From: Phocaeicola faecicola
GTDB lineage: Bacteria > Bacteroidota > Bacteroidia > Bacteroidales > Bacteroidaceae
Assembly (NCBI RefSeq): GCF_013618865.1
Contig: NZ_JABSOE010000008.1
Span: forward strand, 1 to 64,000
Length of the DNA: 64,000 bases
Reading direction: 5' to 3'
The number at the start of each line of letters is the position of its first letter. The first letter of the stretch is position 1. A program made the position numbers and the translations under genes. Shown piece by piece: positions 27,643-36,189 of the stretch. A model generated the notes under the pieces. It searched no databases, was not told the DNA's origin, and saw nothing but the letters and a program-made list of their open reading frames with translations.

Positions 27643-28779
27643 TCAGCGCTTTTTTTTCAAAAATTCCTCCTTTATACCGATATTTCTTTCCTGGAAGAGG
27701 GCTCTGGTCTGTTTCAGGAAGTCTCCCATACGCAACCGTTCAGCCGCAGTCATGCCATTTTCATCCATCGAAGCCGGGTATAACGTAAACCTCTTTTTCC
27801 CGCTCAGCGGAGGCCGGGAAGTCCACACCAGGGAGTAAGCACAACGGTCCAGACGCGTCCGTCCCAGACGCTTCTTCAGTACCAGTTTCAGCATCAGTCC
27901 CCCGTCCGTATGCTTCTGACTCATATTCGAAATAAAATTTCCCAACGAATACGCCACCACGCTGCGATCCGGCTTATAAGCAGAAGGCCTGACCTCAATC
28001 GGTTGCACCACATGCGGATGTCCGCCAATCACATGGTCCACTCCCATCTCCAGCAGCCATTCTGCCAGTTCCCGCTCCGGCTTTTCAGGCAGCCGCCGGT
28101 ATTCGATGCCCCAGTGCAGACAGGCGATAATGGCATCCGGCTTCATACTGCGTGCCTGCTGTATGTCCCGGCGCATCCGGTTCTTATCAATTCCGTTCAC
28201 AATATTCGCACGCGGCACCGGTATACCGTTCGTTCCGTACGTATAATTCAGGAACACAATCCGGAAGCCCTTCTGCTCTACCAGCAACGGATGACGCGAC
28301 TTGAAGTCCAGGGAATCCGCATAAGTACCTACTGCCTTCACCCCAGCCTTCTGCAACTGTTCCAAGGTTCGCACAAGCCCCTTTCCTCCCCGGTCCAGGC
28401 AATGGTTATTGGCCGTAAGAAACACATCAAAACCCGCTTTACACAAAGCCTGCAGCCACTCATCAGGAGCACTGAATGCCGGATACCCCGTATACGGACT
28501 TCCCCCCAGAGGCACCTCCAGGTTTCCTACCGCGATATCCGCCTTTCTAATTTCCTCCTCCACATAAGGAAAACACTCCGAATAATCGTATTTCCCTTCC
28601 GGAGTCCGTGCCGCATCCAGCTGTGCCTTGTGCTGCATCAGGTCGCCCACAAACAGCAGCGTGAGCGAATCGGACCGCTCAAAAGCATGAAGTGCTGCAG
28701 GCAAGCCCCAAAGCATTGTCCACAGCATTACATGTCTCACAGCCGGAAAAAAGTCCATCTTCATTCTCCGGTCCGTCAT
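27643..28779 (-). CDS. CapA-family (PGA_cap) metallophosphatase-like exported protein
   Basis: 378 residues. An N-terminal hydrophobic segment (about 14-31) looks like a signal peptide. The core shows the CapA pattern: FVGDLMQH, VGNLEVPLGG, FDVFLTANNHCLDRG, LHWGIEYRRLPE and GGHPHVVQP, the metallophosphatase-like ligands of the poly-gamma-glutamate capsule family. No cap operon surrounds it, so the biological role is open. The ATG overlaps the folD stop by one base (TAATG), so it is translationally coupled to folD. Confidence 0.9.
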   Translation of the reverse strand: MTDRRMKMDFFPAVRHVMLWTMLWGLPAALHAFERSDSLTLLFVGDLMQHKAQLDAARTPEGKYDYSECFPYVEEEIRKADIAVGNLEVPLGGSPYTGYPAFSAPDEWLQALCKAGFDVFLTANNHCLDRGGKGLVRTLEQLQKAGVKAVGTYADSLDFKSRHPLLVEQKGFRIVFLNYTYGTNGIPVPRANIVNGIDKNRMRRDIQQARSMKPDAIIACLHWGIEYRRLPEKPERELAEWLLEMGVDHVIGGHPHVVQPIEVRPSAYKPDRSVVAYSLGNFISNMSQKHTDGGLMLKLVLKKRLGRTRLDRCAYSLVWTSRPPLSGKKRFTLYPASMDENGMTAAERLRMGDFLKQTRALFQERNIGIKEEFLKKKR

Positions 28780-29663
28780 TATTTATAAATTTCCTTCTTG
28801 CCGGCCAGCAATGTATTTTTCATCAGTGACACGATGGTCATAGGGCCTACCCCTCCCGGTACGGGAGTGATGAACGAACATTTCGGAGCCACCTCATCAA
28901 ACTTCACGTCACCGGTCAGTTTGAAGCCCGACTTGCGGGTTGCATCCGGTACACGGGTAGTACCCACGTCGATTACCACTGCACCTTCCTTCACCATATC
29001 CGCCTTCACGAAATTAGGCTGTCCCAGTGCCGCAATGATGATATCGGCTTCCCGGCACTCCTCCACCAGGTTCCGGCTCCGGCTGTGACAAACCGTCACC
29101 GTAGCGTCTCCCGGATAAGCCTTCTGCATCATCAGAGCCGCCATCGGCTTACCCACAATGTTGCTGCGTCCCAATACCACACATTTCTTTCCCTGAGTTT
29201 CGATGTGATAACGCTTCAGCAGTTCCAGAATACCACTCGGAGTGGCCGATACATAACAGGGAAGACCGATGGACATACGGCCTACATTGATCGGATGGAA
29301 ACCATCCACATCCTTCCGGTAATCGATGGTCTCGATCACCTTCTGTTCCGAAATATGCTTCGGCAAAGGCAACTGTACAATAAAGCCGTCCACGTCAGGA
29401 TCCGCATTCAGTTCATTAACCTTATTCAGCAACTCTTCCTCGGTTACATCCGATTCATAACGAATCAAGGTAGAAGTAAAGCCACACTCTTCGCAGGCCT
29501 TCACCTTAGCCGCTACATACGTCTCACTTCCGCCGTCGTGTCCTACCAGTATGGCTGCCAGATGCGGGCGTTTCTCTCCCCGTGCAACCATATCCGCCAC
29601 TTCGGCCGCGATTTCTTTTTTAATCTGAGCCGACACCGCTTTTCCGTCTATCAATGTCATCAT
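28779..29663 (-). CDS. folD: Methylenetetrahydrofolate dehydrogenase/cyclohydrolase
   Basis: 294 residues. This bifunctional enzyme interconverts methylene-THF, methenyl-THF and formyl-THF with NADP. Visible motifs: [16 protein letters not shown] (catalytic Lys), [34 protein letters not shown] (Rossmann segment) and TPVGGVGPMT-type PGGVGPMT near the end. The start is Met1 or Met2. A -7 box TACATTTG lies at 29704-29711 (minus). The CapA-like gene follows with a one-base overlap. Confidence 0.97.
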   Translation of the reverse strand: MMTLIDGKAVSAQIKKEIAAEVADMVARGEKRPHLAAILVGHDGGSETYVAAKVKACEECGFTSTLIRYESDVTEEELLNKVNELNADPDVDGFIVQLPLPKHISEQKVIETIDYRKDVDGFHPINVGRMSIGLPCYVSATPSGILELLKRYHIETQGKKCVVLGRSNIVGKPMAALMMQKAYPGDATVTVCHSRSRNLVEECREADIIIAALGQPNFVKADMVKEGAVVIDVGTTRVPDATRKSGFKLTGDVKFDEVAPKCSFITPVPGGVGPMTIVSLMKNTLLAGKKEIYK

Positions 29664-29901
29664 AATACCGATTTTATTGTTTCTCTTTTAAATGATGTTT
29701 AAACAAATGTAATCTTTTTCAAGGGGATACTGCCTTTCCCTCTGCATGATTTTATAGTTATTTAACGGGGCAAGCCTTCCGCCCTTTCCGGACCGGAAAA
29801 CCCGACCAGTACCGTCAGCTACCGCCGCATGTCCACGGCAGTCCTGCACTTCCAGCCGTCCACAAGCCATCTTCATCTTCCCTTCCCGGTCACAGACAAA
29901 C

Positions 29902-30861
29902 TCAGGCCTTGGCTTCCCGACTATCCTTTACCCGCTTTTTCCACAACTGCCAACTGTTGATTACGTTTTGCCACAGGACGTAACTTCCGGGAGCAATGGC
30001 AGAAGCCGGATTCAGGTAAGTACAAGCCATCCAGATAGCCAGTACCGTATTTTTCTGCCCCAGGGCCTGTCCCGCACTGATACGGTCGGCATACATTCCG
30101 CCCACCTGCTTGCCCACCACAAACTGGATTACACAGGCCAGCAAGGCCAGGAAAGCAATGCCACACTCCTGAGTCAGCGAAGTATCTCCTTCAATCACCG
30201 ATTCCGTGGTCTGCCCCATCACAATGACCAGTGCTACCGCCCAAAGATAAAAAGCCAGATCCTTGCGTGCCACCACCCAGCGATGCAGCAGAGGCAACCA
30301 CCGGCGACAGAGCCAGGCCATGACAAAAGGCAGCAGCAAAAGCGGGAACACCTTCCTCAGAATCCGGCCGAAGGCCATCAGAAACGAGATGTCCGATGCC
30401 TCAATGAGCGGGAACAACAAGGGTACGGCCACCGCAGCCAGCAAATTCGACAACAAGGTGTAGGTTGTCAGCGCAGCCGCGCTTCCTCCCAGTTTACCGG
30501 TCACTACCGCAGCCGCCGTAGCTGTCGGACAAATCAGGCACACCATCACTCCTTCCAGCAAAATCCGCAGATAACTGTCCGTCACCCCCACAATCAACAC
30601 AGCGGATACCGCCAGGCAGGAAAGCAACTGAAACCCCAGCAGCCACCACACCCAAGGGCGAGGAGACAGATCCTTCACCTCCACCTTGCAGAAAGTAAGA
30701 AACAGTTGCAGAAAAATCAATATCGGAGTCAGCCAGGCCATCAGCTGGCGGACAGCCGGCTTCACCGGATCCGTCCATCCGAAAGAGGAAAAAAAGAAAT
30801 ACCCGATCACCCCGGCCAGCATGGCCAGAGGAAGCGTCCAGTTTTTGATAAATTGTAACAT
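29902..30861 (-). CDS. BASS-family (bile acid:sodium symporter-like) transporter
   Basis: 319 residues from ATG 30861; the longer frame to 30948 adds 29 residues that are unlike a membrane-protein start. There are nine to ten hydrophobic segments. The family-like segments are MVCLICPTATAAAVVTGKLGG (TM4 region), and QALGQKNTVLAIWMACTYLNP, corresponding to the crossover helix with conserved Glu/Gln-Asn-X residues. The substrate is unknown; family members move bile acids, pantoate or other organic anions with sodium. A -7 box TACTTTTG lies at 30887-30894 (minus). Confidence 0.88.
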   Translation of the reverse strand: MLQFIKNWTLPLAMLAGVIGYFFFSSFGWTDPVKPAVRQLMAWLTPILIFLQLFLTFCKVEVKDLSPRPWVWWLLGFQLLSCLAVSAVLIVGVTDSYLRILLEGVMVCLICPTATAAAVVTGKLGGSAAALTTYTLLSNLLAAVAVPLLFPLIEASDISFLMAFGRILRKVFPLLLLPFVMAWLCRRWLPLLHRWVVARKDLAFYLWAVALVIVMGQTTESVIEGDTSLTQECGIAFLALLACVIQFVVGKQVGGMYADRISAGQALGQKNTVLAIWMACTYLNPASAIAPGSYVLWQNVINSWQLWKKRVKDSREAKA

Positions 30862-31022
30862 AACCTCTTTTTTATAAAAACGGAGGCAAAAGTACGAAAA
30901 AGTAAAAACGGAATCGCTTTTTTCTATGAATTTATAGCATTTATCCATGGTTAAAGCATCTTATTAAATACAACTATCGGAAATGAAGAAAAAAGATATT
31001 AAATTTGTACCCAAATATAATT

Positions 31023-32249
31023 ATGAACACAACGAATATTCACATCATATCCATCATCATGTGTCTGCTGGCTTTCTGCACGGCAACTCCACAGGCACAG
31101 GCCGCCCCTCAAAAAAGATTTACTGTAGTCATTGACCCCGGGCACGGAGGACATGACCCCGGAGCTGTCGGACGGCGTGGAAAGGAAAAGAATATCAACC
31201 TGAGTGTCGCCCTGAAACTAGGAAAACTGATCGGCTCACTCGAAGATACTGAGGTTATCTACACCCGCAAGAACGACAGGTTTGTGGCATTGCACGAGCG
31301 GGCGGACATTGCCAACAAGGCAAAGGCCGATCTTTTCATTTCCATTCACACCAATTCCATTGCCTCGCGTTCCAGCAAAGTGAGCGGTACCGAGACCTAT
31401 ACGCTGGGTCTGCACAAGACGCAGGAGAACCTGGAAGTGGCCAAGAAGGAAAATGCCGTAATTCTGATTGAGTCCGACTACCGTACCCGCTACGCCGGAT
31501 TCAACCCCAACTCATCGGAGAGCTACATCATTTTCGAGTTCATGCAAGACCGCAACATGTCTCAGAGTGTCAACTTTGCCCGGCAGATCCAGCATCAGTT
31601 CCGCAACCACGCACGGCGCGTGGACAAAGGAGTGCATCAGGCCGGATTCCTCGTGCTGCGTGAAACCACCATGCCGAGCGTACTGATTGAGCTGGGATAC
31701 ATCACCAACCCGTCGGAAGAAGCCTACCTGCTGTCGGAAAACGGTTCTTCGGCACTGGCGCAAAGCATTTATCAGGCTTTTCTGAAATACAAGCAGCATC
31801 GGGGTGGCGTACAGAAGACTGCTGCAAATACGATTACAGAAGACTTTACCGCAGATACCACCCTGCCAAGTGCTGGTGATTCGGACAAGATTGCCCCGGT
31901 GGAATCGGCCGCTCCCGCGACTACGGTGACCGACCCGGCTCCTGCTCAGGAAACGGCTGACACCACACAGGACCGGCCCGTGTTCAAGATACAAATACTG
32001 ACTTCCGACCGCCTGCTGTCGCAGAAGAACAAAGCTTTCAAGGGATTTTCCCCGATCGGGCACTATAAAGAAAAAGGTATTTATAAATACACGTATGGAG
32101 AAGATTACAATTACAACAAAATACTCCAGCTTTTCAGACAGAAGGTACGTCCCCGCTTCAAGGATGCATTCATCATTGCGTTCAAGAACGGAGAGAAAAT
32201 GAATGTCAACACAGCCATTAAAGAATATAAACAAAACAAATTAAGATAA
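31023..32249 (+). CDS. N-acetylmuramoyl-L-alanine amidase
   Basis: 408 residues from ATG 31023; an upstream in-frame TTG at 31005 overlaps the -7 box TAAATTTG (31000-31007) and is not a likely start. A signal peptide ends near AQA|AP. The Amidase_3 domain (about 35-250) has the zinc motifs VVIDPGHGGHDPG, SESYIIFEFMQ and SIHTNS, and ends with SVLIELGYITN (catalytic Glu). A Thr/Pro/Ala-rich linker follows, then a C-terminal SPOR-like segment (FKIQILTSDRLL, YKYTYGEDYNYN). It cleaves the bond between MurNAc and the stem peptide, in cell separation. It is followed 13 bp later by the MCE gene. Confidence 0.93.
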   Translation: MNTTNIHIISIIMCLLAFCTATPQAQAAPQKRFTVVIDPGHGGHDPGAVGRRGKEKNINLSVALKLGKLIGSLEDTEVIYTRKNDRFVALHERADIANKAKADLFISIHTNSIASRSSKVSGTETYTLGLHKTQENLEVAKKENAVILIESDYRTRYAGFNPNSSESYIIFEFMQDRNMSQSVNFARQIQHQFRNHARRVDKGVHQAGFLVLRETTMPSVLIELGYITNPSEEAYLLSENGSSALAQSIYQAFLKYKQHRGGVQKTAANTITEDFTADTTLPSAGDSDKIAPVESAAPATTVTDPAPAQETADTTQDRPVFKIQILTSDRLLSQKNKAFKGFSPIGHYKEKGIYKYTYGEDYNYNKILQLFRQKVRPRFKDAFIIAFKNGEKMNVNTAIKEYKQNKLR

Positions 32250-32262
32250 ATAAGAACAACGA

Positions 32263-33156
32263 ATGAATATGAGAAAAGAAGTTAAGATAGGTTTGGCAGG
32301 CATTGGAGCACTGCTCATTCTCTTTTTCGGAATCAACTATTTAAAGGGAATCAACCTTTTCAAGCCCGAAAGCTACTATTACATCGACTTTGAGAACATC
32401 AACGGACTGGCCAAGTCAAGTCCCGTTTTCGCCAATGGATTCAAGGTGGGAATCGTCAATGAGATTCAGTATAATTACCAGAAACCCGGACACGTAACCG
32501 TAGGGGTGGAAATGGACCAGAACATGAAAATCCCCACCGGAAGTACAGCCGAACTGGTAACCGAAATGCTGGGTACCGTCAAGATGAACCTGCTGCTCAA
32601 CCATGCCAGCACCAGTTTTATGCAGGAAGGAGATACCCTCTCGGGATATGCCAACGAAGGTATCATGGGGGCAGCAGAACACAACATCCTGCCGAAGGTA
32701 GACAAAATGCTGCCGAAGCTCGACTCTATCCTGAATTCACTGAACCAGCTGCTGGCTAACCCGGCACTGGCACAGACCCTGCAAAACGCAGAGAAACTGA
32801 CAGCCTCGCTGAACGTTACCGGACAGAAAATCAACCAGCTGATGAGCAACGAGATTCCGGTACTCACCCAGAACATGACTGCCATTACAGAGAACTTAAA
32901 AACCATCAGCAGCAACCTGAAGGATGTCGACTATGCCGCTACCTTCGAAAAGGTAGATTCTACATTGAACAACGTGCGTCTGCTCACCGAAAAGCTGAAC
33001 CGGAAAGACAACAGCCTCGGACTGCTGATGAACGACTCTTCACTGTACCAGAACCTGAATGCCACTTCGGCCAATGCAGCCAGTCTGCTGGAAGACTTGA
33101 AGGCTAATCCAAAGAGATACGTACACTTCTCACTCTTCGGAAGAAAAGACAAATAA
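32263..33156 (+). CDS. MCE/MlaD-family lipid-transport protein
   Basis: 297 residues. One N-terminal transmembrane helix (about 8-28) is followed by the MCE domain (about 38-115; YYYIDFENINGLAKSSPVFANGFKVG, LVTEMLGTVKMNLLL) and a long helical tail (about 125-290) probably forming a coiled barrel. Proteins of this family bind phospholipid in the periplasm for inner/outer membrane exchange with an MlaE/MlaF transporter, which is not in this window. It is the second gene of the amidase transcript. Confidence 0.92.
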   Translation: MNMRKEVKIGLAGIGALLILFFGINYLKGINLFKPESYYYIDFENINGLAKSSPVFANGFKVGIVNEIQYNYQKPGHVTVGVEMDQNMKIPTGSTAELVTEMLGTVKMNLLLNHASTSFMQEGDTLSGYANEGIMGAAEHNILPKVDKMLPKLDSILNSLNQLLANPALAQTLQNAEKLTASLNVTGQKINQLMSNEIPVLTQNMTAITENLKTISSNLKDVDYAATFEKVDSTLNNVRLLTEKLNRKDNSLGLLMNDSSLYQNLNATSANAASLLEDLKANPKRYVHFSLFGRKDK

Positions 33157-33220
33157 AATCCGATTATTTAGATTTAATCTAAAATACAAAATTACGAATT
33201 TCAGATAGCGTAAATAACAT

Positions 33221-33264
33221 AACCCGCTGATTATCAATACAGATAAACAGCGGGTTCGTTTTTT
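33221..33264 (+). terminator. Terminator of the amidase-MCE operon
   Basis: A 9-bp perfect stem (AACCCGCTG 33221-33229 with CAGCGGGTT 33248-33256) is followed by CGTTTTTT. Confidence 0.85.
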
Positions 33265-33409
33265 ACACACACATATTGCAGTGTAATAAGTTGAAACACA
33301 AAATCTTGCAATCGCTCCCATACCATAATTTAACAATTTATTTAACACTGTAGAAACATCTGAATCACAGAACATTACATAAAAAATCAAAAAAGCAAGA
33401 GAAAATCGA

Positions 33410-33441
33410 TTTGTTTTTCTAAAAATAGATTCCGAAATTTG
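33410..33441 (+). promoter_or_regulatory. Promoter of dnaA
   Basis: TTTG (33410-33413), 20 bp, then GAAATTTG (33434-33441), one mismatch from TAnnTTTG. The leader is about 33 nt. The rest of the 33,157-33,480 gap holds the upstream terminator and AT-rich sequence; I see no clear DnaA-box cluster there. Confidence 0.6.
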
Positions 33442-33480
33442 CAGCAGTAGAAGTTTCGCTTTATTAATAACAAATTAAAT

Positions 33481-34890
33481 ATGATTGAAAACAATCAGGC
33501 TATTGTATTATGGAATCGTTGCCTCAATTTCATCAAGGACAACGTAAATACGACAGCCTTTAAGACATGGTTCGAGCCAATCGTACCACTAAAATACGAA
33601 AATAAAGCCTTGACTATCGGGGTTCCAAGTCCTTTCTTCTATGAATATCTGGAAGACAAGTACGTGGGATTGCTGCGTGCTGCCATTTTCAAAGAAATCG
33701 GAGAAGGCACGGAGCTGATGTATTCCATCCTGACAGATAAGACTAACCGGATAGCAATGGATATCAAGGGGACAGAGCATTCGAATGCACTGCCGCCTCA
33801 GACGTCCATACACAATGCGAACAAAAGTCCGAACCTCCTGAAGGCCCCTGCCGTTCAGGACCTGGACCCGCACTTGAATCCCAACTACAATTTCGATAAC
33901 TTCATCAAAGGAAGCAGCAACGAGTTTTCACGCACGGTAGCCGAAACAGTAGCACAGAATCCGGCCCGTACGTTCAACCCGCTGTTTCTGTACGGACCGT
34001 CGGGTGTGGGAAAGACGCACCTGATCAATGCCATCGGTACGCGCATCAAGGAACTGTATCCCGAAAAGCGTGTATTGTATGTATCTGCACACCTGTTTCA
34101 GGTGCAGTATACCGACTCGGTACGTACCAACCACTTCAATGACTTCATCAGTTTCTATCAGACCATTGACGTGCTGATTATTGATGATATTCAGGAGTTT
34201 GCCGGGGTTACCAAGACACAGAATACCTTCTTCCACATATTCAACCACCTGCATCAGAACGGCAAGCAGCTGATTCTGACTTCCGACCGTGCTCCTGTCA
34301 TGCTGCAGGGTATGGAAGACCGCTTGCTGACCCGATTCAAATGGGGGCTGGTGGCCGAACTGGAAAAGCCGGATATCGAACTGAGAAAGAACATTCTCCG
34401 CAACAAGATCCGCCGCGACGGTCTGATTATTCCGGAATCGGTGATCTGCTACATTGCCGAAAGTGTCAATGAAAGTGTCCGTGAACTGGAGGGTATCGTA
34501 AACTCGCTGCTGGTCTACTCCATCCAGCTCAAGCGGGAAATCGACCTGGAACTGGCCCAGCGCATCGTACGCCAGGCTGTACGCTGTGCAGAGGTAAAGC
34601 CGCTGACCGTAAACGACATCATCGAGAAGGTGTGCAGTCACTACAAGGTGGAAACTTCGACCATCCACACCAAGACACGCAAAAGAGAGGTGGTGCAGGT
34701 ACGTCAGGTGGCCATGTATCTGGCCAAAAAACATACCGATGCTTCTTCTTCAAAAATCGGTCAGCTGATTGGCAACAAAGACCACGCAACGGTATTGCAT
34801 GCATGCAAGATTGTCAAAGACCAGGTGGAAGTCGACAAGGCTTTCAAATCTGAAATCGAGGAAATCGAAATCAGCCTGAGACAGAAATAA
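33481..34890 (+). CDS. dnaA: Chromosomal replication initiator DnaA
   Basis: 469 residues. Domain I (about 1-85; [25 protein letters not shown]) recruits partners. A short domain II linker follows. The AAA+ domain III has Walker [10 protein letters not shown] (172-180), Walker B VLIIDDIQ (about 235-241) and sensor motifs LTSDRAP and [10 protein letters not shown]. Domain IV (about 370-469) carries the DNA-binding signature [12 protein letters not shown]. It binds DnaA boxes and melts oriC. The gene lies between two strong terminators. Confidence 0.99.
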   Translation: MIENNQAIVLWNRCLNFIKDNVNTTAFKTWFEPIVPLKYENKALTIGVPSPFFYEYLEDKYVGLLRAAIFKEIGEGTELMYSILTDKTNRIAMDIKGTEHSNALPPQTSIHNANKSPNLLKAPAVQDLDPHLNPNYNFDNFIKGSSNEFSRTVAETVAQNPARTFNPLFLYGPSGVGKTHLINAIGTRIKELYPEKRVLYVSAHLFQVQYTDSVRTNHFNDFISFYQTIDVLIIDDIQEFAGVTKTQNTFFHIFNHLHQNGKQLILTSDRAPVMLQGMEDRLLTRFKWGLVAELEKPDIELRKNILRNKIRRDGLIIPESVICYIAESVNESVRELEGIVNSLLVYSIQLKREIDLELAQRIVRQAVRCAEVKPLTVNDIIEKVCSHYKVETSTIHTKTRKREVVQVRQVAMYLAKKHTDASSSKIGQLIGNKDHATVLHACKIVKDQVEVDKAFKSEIEEIEISLRQK

Positions 34891-34993
34891 TCCGTTACCG
34901 ACACCGGTGTACCGGTCCTTTCTTTCCCTGCTCTTCAGTACGGGAAGCAGAGCGACCTGCGACGGAAAATAAAATAAAACGGAAAGATAAAAT

Positions 34994-35043
34994 AAAAGAG
35001 CGAGCCGCATCCACATTCAGTGGTAGATGCGGCTCGCTCTTTT
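34994..35043. terminator. Bidirectional terminator between dnaA and the nitroreductase gene
   Basis: An 18-bp perfect inverted repeat (AAAAGAGCGAGCCGCATC 34994-35011 with its complement 35026-35043), with A and T tails on the two sides, ends both convergent genes. Confidence 0.9.
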
Positions 35044-35062
35044 CGGGACGGCCTCAGCCATT

Positions 35063-35806
35063 TTATTCTTTCCGGAATCCCTGCCTCTTCAGCACTGCCT
35101 TCAGACGCTCAGACATTACCTCATTGTCCGTCTTCTTGTAACGGATGTCCGTAAAGATCTGCGCCAGGGTCTCCGTATGATTGATTTCCACAAAATGCTT
35201 GTTTTCCGGAAGCCCTTCCTTATAGGCATAAATCTCATCGATATCCTTTTCCGAATAATCGTGATATACTTCCTCGTGCACAATACCGCTTACCGGTAAT
35301 CTGTCGGGCTGTGGAGGACATTCATCCGGATATCCCACGGTAATCGTGGCAATCGGCATCACCAGTTCCGGCAAGTGCAGGATATCCACAATCTGATCCG
35401 GGTTGTAAACCGTAGTTCCCAGGTAACAGATGCCCAGTCCGTGCGCTTCGGCCAGGGTACAGAAATTCTGGGTAACCAGCAAGGTATCACTGGCGGCATT
35501 CAAGAAGGAAATCGGATTGTCGTACCCCGGCTCTGCCTTACGCATGCGGCACCATTTGCTGAAACGGTTGAAATCGGCACAGAAAGTCAGCACCACCGGA
35601 GCCGAGGTCACCATCGGCTGGTTGAAATGAGCCGGAGCCAGCTTCTGCTTCATCTCCGCATCGCGTGTCACAACCACACTGTACAATTGCATATTGCCCA
35701 TTGTCGAAGCCCGGAAGGCCTCTTCCAGCAAACCGTTCAACAAATCGGCCGGAATATCCTGCTGGGTATATTTCCGGATTGTTCTCCTGTTTTTTATTGA
35801 GTCCAT
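35063..35806 (-). CDS. Nitroreductase-family flavoprotein (NfsA-like)
   Basis: 247 residues. FMN-binding motifs are RRTIRKYTQQDIP near the N-terminus and STMGNMQLYSVVVTRD, with GLGICYLGTT and ITVGYPDE in the second half. The family reduces nitro compounds, flavins or quinones with NAD(P)H; the physiological substrate is unknown. A -7 box TATCTTTG lies at 35836-35843 (minus), and the first palindrome of the array at 35878 lies about 35 bp upstream of that box. The gene is convergent with dnaA and divergent from nrdJ. Confidence 0.92.
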   Translation of the reverse strand: MDSIKNRRTIRKYTQQDIPADLLNGLLEEAFRASTMGNMQLYSVVVTRDAEMKQKLAPAHFNQPMVTSAPVVLTFCADFNRFSKWCRMRKAEPGYDNPISFLNAASDTLLVTQNFCTLAEAHGLGICYLGTTVYNPDQIVDILHLPELVMPIATITVGYPDECPPQPDRLPVSGIVHEEVYHDYSEKDIDEIYAYKEGLPENKHFVEINHTETLAQIFTDIRYKKTDNEVMSERLKAVLKRQGFRKE

Positions 35807-35877
35807 AAACGTGTTTTATAAGTTAACCATTTATACAAAGATAAGCAATATTCTTAATAAACGGATAAAATCCGAAA

Positions 35878-36077
35878 GTTTTCCCTGTACGGAAAACCTG
35901 CTGCATTCGGCTTACCCCGAAAGGAACAAGTGAACACAAGTTTTTCAAAACGGAAAACTTTGTTCACCCCTCCAAACAGATAAGCAACTGATAATAAACA
36001 GATTGGTTTTCCGTTTTGGAAAACTTCACAAAACTGTTGATAACTTTTCCACTATTTATTTTGCCAATTCGGAAAAC
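35878..36077. promoter_or_regulatory. Array of four GTTTTCC-N5/6-GGAAAAC palindromes
   Basis: Four copies of one dyad lie in the 383-bp nitroreductase-nrdJ gap: 35878-35897 (perfect arms, 6-bp spacer), 35940-35958 (one mismatch, 5-bp spacer; embedded in a longer inverted repeat 35930-35967 with GTGAAC/GTTCAC ends), 36006-36024 (perfect arms, 5-bp spacer) and 36059-36077 (two mismatches in the left arm). The right arms start 61, 66 and 53 bp apart. The last copy overlaps the nrdJ promoter, with its right arm between the -33 and -7 boxes. This is what an operator array looks like; an origin-related role is the alternative because dnaA is close. I do not recognise the cognate protein. Confidence 0.75.
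36035..36053. promoter_or_regulatory. Possible weak DnaA boxes
   Basis: TGTTGATAA (36035-36043) is one mismatch from the complement of TTATCCACA. TTTTCCACT (36045-36053) differs at two positions. They are followed by an AT-rich stretch (36,090-36,189). This is compatible with an origin but too little to call one. Confidence 0.3.
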
Positions 36078-36090
36078 ATCTATAGATTTG
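36060..36090 (+). promoter_or_regulatory. Promoter of nrdJ
   Basis: An exact consensus: TTTG (36060-36063), 19 bp, TAGATTTG (36083-36090). The 5' leader is about 95 nt and very AT-rich. The GGAAAAC arm at 36071-36077 sits in the spacer, so a protein bound there would block RNA polymerase. Confidence 0.8.
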
Positions 36091-36189
36091 CACCAGTTTG
36101 TTATTAATAAACCCAACTTCTACTACTTTATTTAACAGATATAACAATATTATATTAAACAGAAATAACAAACTAATTATTATACGAAA

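Noticed and set aside
36090-36189. Cobalamin riboswitch in the nrdJ leader
   Set aside because: A B12-dependent reductase could carry one, but no B12 box or GCCACTG core is present and the leader is only about 95 nt of AT-rich sequence.
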